Origin: Escherichia sp. E4742
GTDB taxonomy: Bacteria; Pseudomonadota; Gammaproteobacteria; Enterobacterales; Enterobacteriaceae
Assembly (NCBI RefSeq): GCF_005843885.1
Contig: NZ_CP040443.1
Coordinates: forward strand, 806,001 to 870,000
DNA length: 64,000 bases
Reading direction: 5' to 3'
Numbering within the stretch: position 1 is the stretch's first letter; each line of letters starts with the position of its first letter. Below the pieces are notes generated by a model, which saw only the letters and a list, made by a program, of their open reading frames with translations, made no database searches and had not been told where the DNA came from. Position numbers and translations under genes: made by a program. Below, one piece after another: positions 43,051 through 51,371 of this stretch.

Positions 43051-45297
43051 CTATAGCCCCCCGCGAATCAGCCCCCCCATGCCGCGACGCTCCATAAATG
43101 CCGCAACCTGATGACGAACTTCAGTCGCCAGTTGTGCTTCCAGGCTGCGCTGCGCAAGGTTTTCCGCTTCGGCAAAATCAATGCGCCGCAGCAAATATTT
43201 TACGCGCGCGACAGAACGCCCGTTCATAGACAGATGGCGATACCCCAGCCCAATGAGGATTGCCACGCACATGGGATCGCCCGCCATTTCACCGCATAAA
43301 CGCAGATCGATTCCCTGCGTTTCCGCTTCACGAGCGATCATTGCCAGCGCACGTAACATCGCAGGATGCAGGCTGTCATAAATGTTCGCAACTCGCGTGT
43401 TGTTACGATCAACAGCCAGGATGTATTGAGTCAGATCGTTGGTGCCAACAGAGATAAAATCGACCCGGTTTGCCAGATGCGGCAGCATAAACACCATCGA
43501 TGGCACTTCCAGCATGATACCGATACGCGGTTTCGGGATCGCATAACCGATCATCTCCTCGACTTCACGTCCGGCTCGTTCAATCAGGCGGCGTGCTTCG
43601 TCAACTTCATCGAGGCTTGTGACCATCGGCAATAAGATGTTCAGGTTGCCCGTTGCTGCATTAGCACGCAGCATCGCCCGCACCTGGATCAAAAAGATCT
43701 CCGGCTGATCGAGCGTAATGCGGATCCCACGCCACCCCAGACATGGATTCTCTTCGCTGATAGGCATGTAAGGCAGTTGCTTATCAGCACCAACATCCAG
43801 CGTGCGCAGCGTGACAGGTTTATCATTGAACATTTGCAACATGCCCTGATATTGCGCCACCTGCTCTTCTTCCGACGGGAAACCGCTTTGCAACATGAAA
43901 GGAATTTCAGTGCGATAAAGGCCGATACCATCAATGCGGCTGCCCAGTTTTTCTTCATGTTCCGGGCTTAAACCCGCATTGAGCATGACTTTAATGCGCT
44001 CACCGCTTTTTAACTGTGCGGGTAAATTGACGTCATCTTCCGCCAGTCGGCTTAGCTCATTTTCTTCGCTAATTAGCCGTTGGTATTCTTGTAGCAGCAC
44101 CGGTTCCGGGTCGACCAATAATTCCCCGCGATAACCATCAACAATCAGCGTCCGATGATGCAGCACTGAAGGTTGAATGTCCGCCCCCATCACGGTAGGA
44201 ATACCCAGCGCGCGCACCATAATCGCCGCATGGGAGTTGGCCGCACCATCGCGTACGACGACGCCGACTAAGCGATCCTGGGGCAACTCCGCAAGGGTCG
44301 TCGCCGACAATTCATCTGCCACCAGGATGAAACGTTCCGGCCAGGCGTTCGGCCCCTGATTTGCATCATCAAGGTGAAACAGCAACCGCTGGCCCAGCGC
44401 GCGTAAATCGCCAGCGCGCTCTTTGAGATAGTTATCACTTAACGCGGCAAACTGTTCAGCAAATTTTTCAATGACCGTTTTCACAGCCCACTCAGCGACC
44501 GAGCCTTTATCCACCTCGGCAAACAGTTCGCGACGCAAACGGGTGTCGGAAAGCAGGTGCGAGTAAAGATCGAAAATGGCCGCAGTTTCTTTCTGCGCCC
44601 CGGCAGCAAAGCGTTTGCTGTAACGACGAAATTCGTTAGCTGCCTCTTCCAGCGCTCCGGTCAGGCGCTCACGTTCCAGCGCTGGATCCAGCGTTGATGC
44701 CTGATACACCTGTTCCATTAAGGGTAAAGTGGCATCCTGCCAACCTTCGGCAATAGCCACGCCGGGTGCAGCCGGTAATGCGCGGATTCGCGTCTGGCGA
44801 TATTGTCCGAATAAGGCAGTCAACTGCGACTGGGAAAGAATGGCCGCCATCTGAGTGGCGAGCGTCACCAGAAAGGATTCTTCGCTTTCATCGTACTGGC
44901 GTAGCTCTCGTTGCTGCACCACCAGCACGCCAAGCAATTGGCGACGCTGAATAATCGGAACGCCTAAGAAAGCACGGAAACGCTCTTCTTTTACGGAGGG
45001 GACATATTTGAAGCTGGGGTGTTTTTGCGCATCCGCAAGGTTTATCGGTTCCGCCAGCCTGCCAACCAGGCCGACGATCCCTTCATCAAACGCGAGCGTT
45101 ACGGTACGACCTCGCGGTTTTTTCAGCCCCCGAGTCGCCATCAGGTAGTAACAACGTCGGTCGTGATCGGCCAGGTAGACCGAACAGACTTCGGTATCCA
45201 TCGCAAGACAGATGTCGGTAACCAGAATATTCAACGCCTCGTTAAGGCGGGGAGCACTGGCTACCTTTTCGACTATTTCGCGCAGGCGAGTGAGCAT
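43051..45297 (-). CDS. ptsP: PTS phosphoenolpyruvate-protein phosphotransferase EI-Ntr
   Basis: 748 residues: N-terminal GAF domain (about 1-165), then an enzyme I core. The phosphorylated histidine is in GAANSHAAIMVRALGIPTVMG; the PEP-binding barrel shows RTEIPFML, LDVGADKQLPY and SVGTNDLTQY. It feeds the nitrogen PTS (NPr, EIIA-Ntr), which responds to glutamine and alpha-ketoglutarate. It follows rppH by 12 bp, so the two are co-transcribed. Confidence 0.97.
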   Translation of the reverse strand: MLTRLREIVEKVASAPRLNEALNILVTDICLAMDTEVCSVYLADHDRRCYYLMATRGLKKPRGRTVTLAFDEGIVGLVGRLAEPINLADAQKHPSFKYVPSVKEERFRAFLGVPIIQRRQLLGVLVVQQRELRQYDESEESFLVTLATQMAAILSQSQLTALFGQYRQTRIRALPAAPGVAIAEGWQDATLPLMEQVYQASTLDPALERERLTGALEEAANEFRRYSKRFAAGAQKETAAIFDLYSHLLSDTRLRRELFAEVDKGSVAEWAVKTVIEKFAEQFAALSDNYLKERAGDLRALGQRLLFHLDDANQGPNAWPERFILVADELSATTLAELPQDRLVGVVVRDGAANSHAAIMVRALGIPTVMGADIQPSVLHHRTLIVDGYRGELLVDPEPVLLQEYQRLISEENELSRLAEDDVNLPAQLKSGERIKVMLNAGLSPEHEEKLGSRIDGIGLYRTEIPFMLQSGFPSEEEQVAQYQGMLQMFNDKPVTLRTLDVGADKQLPYMPISEENPCLGWRGIRITLDQPEIFLIQVRAMLRANAATGNLNILLPMVTSLDEVDEARRLIERAGREVEEMIGYAIPKPRIGIMLEVPSMVFMLPHLANRVDFISVGTNDLTQYILAVDRNNTRVANIYDSLHPAMLRALAMIAREAETQGIDLRLCGEMAGDPMCVAILIGLGYRHLSMNGRSVARVKYLLRRIDFAEAENLAQRSLEAQLATEVRHQVAAFMERRGMGGLIRGGL

Positions 45298-45309
45298 AAT
45301 TGGCGTGAC

Positions 45310-45840
45310 TTAACCTCTTTTACGTCGATAAGTAGATGCGTTTTGTGGTTTAGGCGTATTGTCCTGTAGCGCCATCACAACACTCGCAAACTCTTTCATT
45401 ACCCTGCGGTAGACATCACGTTTAAATGACACCACCTGTCTGACCGGATACCAGTAACTTACCCAACGCCAGCCGTCAAACTCTGGAGTACTGCTGGTTT
45501 GCATATTGATTTCCGCATCGCCGCTCACCAGCTGCAAGAGAAACCATTTTTGTTTTTGGCCGATACACACCGGCTTCGTGTCCCAACGCACCAAACGTTT
45601 TGGTAATTTGTAGCGCAACCAGTTACGCGTTGAAGCAAGGATTCGAACGTCTTTGCGGCTTAATCCTACTTCTTCAAACAATTCACGGTACATCGCCTGT
45701 TCTGCGGATTCTCCGGGGTTAATTCCGCCTTGCGGAAATTGCCAGGAGTGCTGACCAAATCGACGGGCCCACATTACTTGCCCCTGACGATTACAAATCA
45801 CGATACCTACGTTTGGGCGGTAGCCATCGTCATCAATCAC
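45310..45840 (-). CDS. rppH: RNA pyrophosphohydrolase RppH
   Basis: 176-residue Nudix hydrolase. The Nudix box (GX5EX7REUXEEXGU) is GGINPGESAEQAMYRELFEEVGL at residues about 38-60. It removes pyrophosphate from the 5' end of mRNAs and so starts RNase E-dependent decay. Confidence 0.97.
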   Translation of the reverse strand: MIDDDGYRPNVGIVICNRQGQVMWARRFGQHSWQFPQGGINPGESAEQAMYRELFEEVGLSRKDVRILASTRNWLRYKLPKRLVRWDTKPVCIGQKQKWFLLQLVSGDAEINMQTSSTPEFDGWRWVSYWYPVRQVVSFKRDVYRRVMKEFASVVMALQDNTPKPQNASTYRRKRG

Positions 45841-46192
45841 CGGACTACCTCAAAATAAAACTTTATATGCGAATGATTGTTTCATACTCCTGGAAGGCGG
45901 TAAACCACTCTCTGCAAGGCATTACACACTAATAACAATTGAATAACTCACAGTTAAGTGCAGAGTTATAAACAGCAGAGGGGGAACATCACCGTTTTTA
46001 TTCACCTTTTCTGTGGATAGAGTTGTGAAGAAGTACGGAATTACTGCGGGAAAACCCAGAGCATTCTGAACACCCCTGATTCAGGCATTACAAAATAATA
46101 ATTACTAATCAATGAACTAGATGCTTAAATTGCTACCAAACAGGTAAAATCGTGACCTGTATCACACTCACTGTATACGAGGTGGTGAAAGA
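45841..46192. other. Intergenic region upstream of rppH
   Basis: 352 bp without a credible gene. It holds the rppH promoter side and one near-match DnaA box (CTATCCACA on the minus strand, 46020-46012). A short plus-strand open frame starting at 46152 is not supported by codon use or a ribosome site. Confidence 0.4.
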
Positions 46193-46339
46193 TCAACCAA
46201 TGTCGTATTTATCCACAGAATGTGCCAATAAGTTAAGCACCGCATCACTAAAAATTGGAGTTTCGTCGCACGTCAAGGCTGTAAATGGAAACAGTAGTGA
46301 GGGTTTTTCACAGTTATCCCAGCTTTCTGTGGATAACAT
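46193..46339 (-). CDS. ygdT: Small protein YgdT
   Basis: 48 codons: begins MLSTESWDNCEKPSLLFPFT and ends HSVDKYDIG. I recognise it as K-12 YgdT with about five substitutions. Function unknown. Its coding sequence contains two perfect DnaA boxes, and the first codons (TTATCCACA) are one of them, so conservation of the peptide could partly reflect the DNA signal. Divergent from mutH. Confidence 0.6.
   Translation of the reverse strand: MLSTESWDNCEKPSLLFPFTALTCDETPIFSDAVLNLLAHSVDKYDIG
46209..46217 (+). promoter_or_regulatory. DnaA box (TTATCCACA)
   Basis: Perfect strong DnaA box, inside ygdT. It points towards a second perfect copy on the other strand at 46328-46336. Confidence 0.7.
46328..46336 (-). 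promoter_or_regulatory. DnaA box (TTATCCACA), second copy
   Basis: Perfect DnaA box on the minus strand, 189 bp upstream of mutH. From memory, the mutH region has been listed among strong DnaA-binding sites of the E. coli chromosome. Confidence 0.7.
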
Positions 46340-46524
46340 GGTGTAAGATCCTGTTTATTTTCAGTGACCAGATTTGGAAAACCTCCTCATACGTTGCGCA
46401 ACGTGGTTATCTGAAACCTAAAAAGCAATATAAATCATGCAATTGAATAACACGCGTGGAAAAAGTTACACTTGGCATATCCGGTATAAAATTGCTGCTC
46501 AATTTTTAATCAAGGTATAACAAC

Positions 46525-47226
46525 ATGCTCCAGCCTCGCCCATTGCTCTCTCCACCAGAAACTGAAGCGCAGTTATTTGCGCAAGCACAGCAACTTTCCG
46601 GTTACACATTGGGTGAGCTGGCGGCACTTGCCGGGCTGGTTGCACCGGAGAATTTAAAGCGCGATAAAGGCTGGATAGGCGTGTTGCTGGAAATTTGGCT
46701 TGGCGCCAGCGCGGGCAGTAAACCTGAACAAGATTTTGCGGCCCTGGGCGTAGAGCTAAAAACGATTCCTGTGGATAGCCTTGGCCGTCCTCTGGAAACC
46801 ACTTTCGTTTGCGTGGCGCCTTTAACCGGCAATAGCGGCGTCACCTGGGAAACCAGCCATGTACGTCACAAGTTAAAACGCGTGCTGTGGATACCTGTAG
46901 AAGGCGAGCGCAGTATTCCTCTGGCGCAGCGGCGCGTAGGGTCGCCATTACTGTGGAGTCCAAATGACGAAGAAGAACGGCAGTTACGCGAAGACTGGGA
47001 AGAATTGATGGATATGATTGTTCTTGGTCAGGTTGAAAGAATTACCGCTCGTCACGGGGAATATTTACAGATAAGACCTAAAGCGGCGAATGCGAAAGCG
47101 CTCACCGAAGCCATTGGCTCCCAGGGTGAACCGATTCTGACACTGCCACGCGGCTTTTATTTAAAGAAGAATTTCACCAGTGCGCTATTGGCTCGTCATT
47201 TTTTGATCCAGCACCCATCGCTTTGA
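46525..47226 (+). CDS. mutH: DNA mismatch repair endonuclease MutH
   Basis: 233 residues. It nicks the unmethylated strand at hemimethylated GATC after activation by MutS/MutL. The nuclease motif D-(X)n-E-X-K is visible as QDFAALGVELKTIP (Asp70, Glu77, Lys79 in K-12). The protein has four extra C-terminal residues (HPSL) after the ARHFLIQ end I remember for K-12, suggesting a changed stop codon. An AAGG ribosome site precedes the ATG. Confidence 0.97.
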   Translation: MLQPRPLLSPPETEAQLFAQAQQLSGYTLGELAALAGLVAPENLKRDKGWIGVLLEIWLGASAGSKPEQDFAALGVELKTIPVDSLGRPLETTFVCVAPLTGNSGVTWETSHVRHKLKRVLWIPVEGERSIPLAQRRVGSPLLWSPNDEEERQLREDWEELMDMIVLGQVERITARHGEYLQIRPKAANAKALTEAIGSQGEPILTLPRGFYLKKNFTSALLARHFLIQHPSL

Positions 47227-47284
47227 CCTGCCGCATTCCGGGCATATAATTACCGCTTCATTTTTTTTGGCAGGGCTTTGTTTG

Positions 47285-47998
47285 ATGTTATTTGCATGGG
47301 TAACCGATCCTAACGCCTGGCTTGCGCTCGGTACGCTGACGCTGCTGGAGATCGTTCTTGGGATCGATAATATTATTTTCCTCTCGCTGGTGGTGGCAAA
47401 ACTACCTACAGCACAACGTGGCCACGCGCGGCGTCTGGGTTTGGCAGCGGCTATGGTCATGCGTCTGGCGCTGCTGGCGTCTATTGCCTGGGTCACGCGT
47501 CTGACGAATCCGCTTTTTACAATATTCAGTCAGGAAATTTCCGCTCGCGATTTAATTTTGTTACTCGGCGGTCTGTTCCTTATCTGGAAAGCCAGCAAGG
47601 AAATCCACGAATCCATTGAAGGCGAAGAAGAAGGGTTGAAAACTCGCGTTTCATCATTCCTCGGCGCTATCGTGCAGATTATGCTGCTGGATATTATTTT
47701 CAGCCTCGACTCGGTGATTACCGCAGTGGGCCTGTCAGATCACTTATTCATAATGATGGCAGCAGTGGTGATTGCCGTAGGCGTGATGATGTTCGCCGCG
47801 CGCTCGATTGGTGATTTTGTCGAACGACACCCTTCGGTAAAAATGCTGGCGCTCTCTTTCCTGATTCTGGTGGGCTTTACCCTGATTCTGGAAAGTTTCG
47901 ATATCCACGTACCGAAAGGTTACATCTACTTCGCGATGTTCTTCTCTATTGCGGTTGAAAGCCTCAACCTGATTCGCAACAAAAAGAATCCGCTCTGA
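47285..47998 (+). CDS. ygdQ: TerC-family inner-membrane protein YgdQ
   Basis: 237 residues with about seven membrane segments and the two TerC motifs EIVLGIDNII and DIIFSLDSVITAVG, whose acidic residues lie in the membrane. Relatives take part in metal-ion (Mn) export or membrane metalation. The exact role of YgdQ is unknown to me. The ATG at 47285 gives the standard length; it follows mutH by 58 bp. Confidence 0.93.
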   Translation: MLFAWVTDPNAWLALGTLTLLEIVLGIDNIIFLSLVVAKLPTAQRGHARRLGLAAAMVMRLALLASIAWVTRLTNPLFTIFSQEISARDLILLLGGLFLIWKASKEIHESIEGEEEGLKTRVSSFLGAIVQIMLLDIIFSLDSVITAVGLSDHLFIMMAAVVIAVGVMMFAARSIGDFVERHPSVKMLALSFLILVGFTLILESFDIHVPKGYIYFAMFFSIAVESLNLIRNKKNPL

Positions 47999-48007
47999 TA
48001 TTCCGTT

Positions 48008-48027
48008 CGCTCTCCTGCGGGAGAGCG
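48008..48027 (+). terminator. Hairpin after ygdQ
   Basis: CGCTCTCC-TGCG-GGAGAGCG forms a strong 8-bp stem 10 bp after the ygdQ stop, followed by only a weak T run. Probable terminator. Confidence 0.45.
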
Positions 48028-48139
48028 TTCGGCCAGATCTCTTCCTCACAGTTTAAGATTTTCCTGCTTTCATGATGTATAACGTCAGATTATAAACAGT
48101 CTATTATCATTAATGGGCAAAATAGGTGAGGATGACCGG

Positions 48140-48358
48140 ATGAAAAAATGGGCAGTATTAATTTCTGCAGTCGGACTGGCATTTGCCGTTTCCGGCTGTT
48201 CCAGTGATTACGTCATGGCGACCAAAGATGGCCGTATGATTTTGACAGATGGAAAACCGGAAATTGATGATGACACCGGGCTGGTGAGTTATCACGATCA
48301 GCAAGGTAACGCGATGCAAATAAACCGTGATGATGTTTCGCAAATTATTGAACGTTAA
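48140..48358 (+). CDS. ygdR: Small DUF903 lipoprotein YgdR
   Basis: 72-residue lipoprotein, signal MKKWAVLISAVGLAFAVSGC with lipobox VSGC, then the same SH3-like fold as YgdI (YVMATKDGRMILTDGKPEIDDDTGLVS). Function unknown. The ATG at 48140 follows GGATGA; an upstream ATG at 48113 would precede the signal peptide and is not favoured. Confidence 0.94.
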   Translation: MKKWAVLISAVGLAFAVSGCSSDYVMATKDGRMILTDGKPEIDDDTGLVSYHDQQGNAMQINRDDVSQIIER

Positions 48359-48363
48359 AAAAT

Positions 48364-48395
48364 AAGGTCAGCATCCGGCTGGCCTTAAGATTTTT
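48364..48395 (+). terminator. ygdR terminator
   Basis: AAGGTCAG pairs with CTGGCCTT (one G-U pair), followed by AAGATTTTT. Located 6 bp after the ygdR stop. Confidence 0.65.
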
Positions 48396-48465
48396 CTCTT
48401 TCCCTTTTCCCTTCCCTCTGCCATTTTTATATTCCTTATGTCGTGATTATAAAAAGGAAACGGCT

Positions 48466-49506
48466 ATGCAATATCACCGTATACCCCACAGCTCGCTGGA
48501 AGTCAGCACGCTGGGGCTTGGCACGATGACGTTTGGTGAACAGAACAGCGAAGCCGACGCCCACGCACAACTCGACTTTGCCGTTGCTCAGGGCATCAAC
48601 CTTATCGACGTTGCCGAGATGTACCCGGTACCGCCACGCCCCGAAACTCAGGGGTTAACCGAAACCTATGTCGGTAACTGGCTGGCAAAACATGGCAACC
48701 GCGAAAAATTAATTATCGCCTCCAAAGTGAGCGGACCGTCGCGTAATAATGACAAGGGGATCCGACCGGATCAGGCGCTGGACAGGAAGAATATTCGCGA
48801 AGCTCTGCATGACAGCCTCAAGCGTCTGCAGACTGATTATCTCGATCTCTATCAAGTGCATTGGCCACAGCGCCCCACCAACTGTTTCGGCAAGCTCGGT
48901 TATAGCTGGACAGATTCTGCCCCTGCGGTTTCGCTGCTGGATACGCTGGACGCACTGGCAGAGTACCAACGCGCGGGGAAAATTCGTTATATCGGCGTGT
49001 CGAATGAAACCGCATTTGGCGTAATGCGCTATTTACATCTCGCGGATAAACACGACCTGCCGCGTATCGTCACCATTCAAAACCCCTACAGCTTGTTAAA
49101 TCGCAGCTTTGAAGTGGGCCTTGCTGAAGTCAGCCAGTATGAAGGCGTCGAGTTACTGGCTTATTCGTGTCTTGGTTTTGGCACGTTGAGCGGGAAATAT
49201 CTCAACGGCGCAAAACCGGCTGGCGCGCGCAATACCCTCTTTAGCCGCTTCACTCGCTACAGCGGTGAGCAAACGCAAAAAGCCGTCGCGGCGTATGTTG
49301 ATATAGCCAAACGTCATGGTCTGGATCCAGCTCAGATGGCTCTGGCCTTTGTGCGTCGTCAACCGTTTGTTGCCAGCACTCTGTTGGGCGCAACAACGAT
49401 GGAACAGCTGAAAACTAACGTCGAAAGTTTGCATCTGGAGTTAAGCGAAGACGTGTTGGCAGAAATTGAAGCGGTGCATCAGGTTTATACTTATCCGGCA
49501 CCGTGA
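48466..49506 (+). CDS. tas: Aldo-keto reductase Tas
   Basis: 346 residues, TIM-barrel NADPH-dependent aldo-keto reductase (AKR). The catalytic tetrad is visible: Asp and Tyr in IDVAEMYPVPP, Lys in IIASKVSGPS, His in LYQVHWPQR. The C-terminal cofactor-binding part has STLLGATTMEQLKTN. Known genetically as a suppressor of tyrosine auxotrophy in starving cells; the physiological substrate is uncertain. Confidence 0.96.
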   Translation: MQYHRIPHSSLEVSTLGLGTMTFGEQNSEADAHAQLDFAVAQGINLIDVAEMYPVPPRPETQGLTETYVGNWLAKHGNREKLIIASKVSGPSRNNDKGIRPDQALDRKNIREALHDSLKRLQTDYLDLYQVHWPQRPTNCFGKLGYSWTDSAPAVSLLDTLDALAEYQRAGKIRYIGVSNETAFGVMRYLHLADKHDLPRIVTIQNPYSLLNRSFEVGLAEVSQYEGVELLAYSCLGFGTLSGKYLNGAKPAGARNTLFSRFTRYSGEQTQKAVAAYVDIAKRHGLDPAQMALAFVRRQPFVASTLLGATTMEQLKTNVESLHLELSEDVLAEIEAVHQVYTYPAP

Positions 49507-49512
49507 TCCTCT

Positions 49513-49543
49513 CGCCTGGCGTTTTGCGCCAGGCGTCTTTTTT
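49513..49543 (+). terminator. tas terminator
   Basis: Perfect 9-bp stem CGCCTGGCG/CGCCAGGCG with loop TTTTG, followed by TCTTTTTT. Confidence 0.9.
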
Positions 49544-49662
49544 CCCACTTTTCAGAATATATTCACTACTTTTCGCCACATCTTTCCTGACAAAGCGCAA
49601 TAGACTCTTTCGGTCAACGCCAGCGCGCGTTTCAATGTCTGTGCCCATTGTTAAGGATAACC

Positions 49663-51333
49663 ATGTTGATTTTCAAACCTCTTCCCCTCGCCATGTTGCT
49701 TACTGGGTGTATGTCCTCCGCCTGGGGGACGCAATTAACCCAACCGCTAACACTTAAAGACGTCACTGTTTATCTGCATGGCGCCAGCCTGCAAGGTGAA
49801 GAGACACTCAACTTACCGGCAGGTGAAAGCGAAATCATCTTCACCCATATTGCCAATTCAGTAACCGACGACAGCATCGCTATCTCTATCGATAACGGAG
49901 TGACGGTGCTTTCCTCACGTATCGCGCTAATGGAAACACAGCCGAATGCGTTGCCGTCAGAGATTCAGCAACAGTTAAAAGCAGCAAAGGTGGAACAGAC
50001 AAAACTAACCGCCGAGAAAAACAATATTGCGGCTCAAATTAAGGTATTAGAGGCAAATAGCACATTAACCAATAAAAGTGCCGCCGAAGTTGGCAAGTAT
50101 CTGCAAATGGTGAAAGAGAAAAATGGTGAGTTATTACGAGCCGACAATGAGTTGACGCAGAAACTTGCTGATAACCAGCTTGAAATTGAAAAGCTGGAGC
50201 AACGCGAGAGTATGCGTAACGGCGATTCAGAGGCTGCCAATGATCCGCAGGTTATTATCGCTAAGGTCTATGCCCCCCAAGCCGTTACGGCGAAGGCGGT
50301 GGTGCGCTATATGACGCCAAATGCCGCATGGACGCCGCTCTATGATATTCATGCCAGCGCCATTAACCAGCCGCTGCGTCTGGTTTATAAGGCTAATATT
50401 CGCCAGTACACCGGGCTTGCATGGAAGAACGTTAATCTCGTGCTCTCGACCAATGAACCTGATACCCATCTCACCTTGCCGCAACTGGAAACACAGTATG
50501 TGGATGTACCGGAGTATGGTGGTGTAAGCGGCTCGATTTCTGCTTCAGCTAAAAAGCGGAACCCCGTAATGGAACAGCATTCGCCAGAGTCCTCTGACCA
50601 GGATGCCTCAGAATTGCAGAAAGCCCTGGAGACAGAGATGCAAAAAACAAGGGAGCAACGAGCCGGGCGCATGTATGCGGCATCAGCAGCGCCCGTTTCA
50701 CCGCGCCCTGAAAGTTTCACTGCGCAAAATGTTCGCTATGCGCTTTCTTTACCGTGGCAAATCGACAGCGACAATACCGCGCGCACCATGGTAATCAAAG
50801 AAGAGTCAGTCTCTGGCAAATATCGCTTTTTCGCCATTCCAAAACTAAGTAATGATGCTTATCTCCAGGTACAGATCAAAGACTGGGAACAGTTGAATTT
50901 GATCCCCGGCGAAAGTCAGATCTTCTTTGGCAACAACCGAACCGGCGTGGGTTATTTGCAGCCGCCGGAAGATGGTAAGTCGCTGGATATTCAGCTTAAC
51001 CGCGATCCTAAGTTGATTATTCAGCGTAAAGCCGCACTCAAAAAAGAGAATGCGTTATCTATCTTTAACGACAGCGCAATACGTAACTTCAGTTACACCC
51101 TTAATGTGAAGAACAGCTACGGCGAAGCGGTGGATATCACTCTGCTCGACCAGATCCCAGTCAGTGCTAATAGTGATATTACGGTAGAAAAAATGCAGTA
51201 CGGGCAGGCGCAGTTTGATGCGAAAACGGGTGAACTGACCTGGACGATGAAACTGTCAGGCAAAGATAACGTGAGTCTGCCATTCTCTTACAGCGTGAAG
51301 TATCCGAAAGGTATGCACCCTTCGGGAATGTGA
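49663..51333 (+). CDS. Exported DUF4139 / mucoidy-inhibitor MuiA-family protein
   Basis: 556 residues from ATG 49663, which follows an AAGGATA ribosome site. The N-terminus MLIFKPLPLAMLLTGC shows both a signal peptide and a lipobox-like LTGC, so it may be a lipoprotein; otherwise cleavage after SSAWG is likely. Domains: DUF4140-like N-terminal beta domain (about 25-100; VTVYLHGASLQGEETLNLPAGES), a coiled coil (about 100-185, rich in Lys, Glu, Gln, Asn), then DUF4139 (about 195-556) with a Ser/Lys/Gln-rich insert near 285-350. K-12 has no gene here, so this is accessory. The molecular function is unknown; the family name derives from a mucoid phenotype. Confidence 0.85.
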   Translation: MLIFKPLPLAMLLTGCMSSAWGTQLTQPLTLKDVTVYLHGASLQGEETLNLPAGESEIIFTHIANSVTDDSIAISIDNGVTVLSSRIALMETQPNALPSEIQQQLKAAKVEQTKLTAEKNNIAAQIKVLEANSTLTNKSAAEVGKYLQMVKEKNGELLRADNELTQKLADNQLEIEKLEQRESMRNGDSEAANDPQVIIAKVYAPQAVTAKAVVRYMTPNAAWTPLYDIHASAINQPLRLVYKANIRQYTGLAWKNVNLVLSTNEPDTHLTLPQLETQYVDVPEYGGVSGSISASAKKRNPVMEQHSPESSDQDASELQKALETEMQKTREQRAGRMYAASAAPVSPRPESFTAQNVRYALSLPWQIDSDNTARTMVIKEESVSGKYRFFAIPKLSNDAYLQVQIKDWEQLNLIPGESQIFFGNNRTGVGYLQPPEDGKSLDIQLNRDPKLIIQRKAALKKENALSIFNDSAIRNFSYTLNVKNSYGEAVDITLLDQIPVSANSDITVEKMQYGQAQFDAKTGELTWTMKLSGKDNVSLPFSYSVKYPKGMHPSGM

Positions 51334-51339
51334 CCTTCA

Positions 51340-51364
51340 CCAGATGGCTGAATGTGCCATCTGG
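51340..51364. terminator. Bidirectional hairpin between MuiA-family gene and lplT
   Basis: CCAGATGG and CCATCTGG form an 8-bp stem in the 38-bp convergent gap. A CAAAAG tail follows on the plus strand; the U-tract is weak on both sides. Confidence 0.55.
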
Positions 51365-51371
51365 CAAAAGA

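Noticed and set aside
46152..46346. 64-codon plus-strand open frame before mutH
   Set aside because: No ribosome site, overlaps ygdT on the other strand and the DnaA boxes; its composition looks noncoding.
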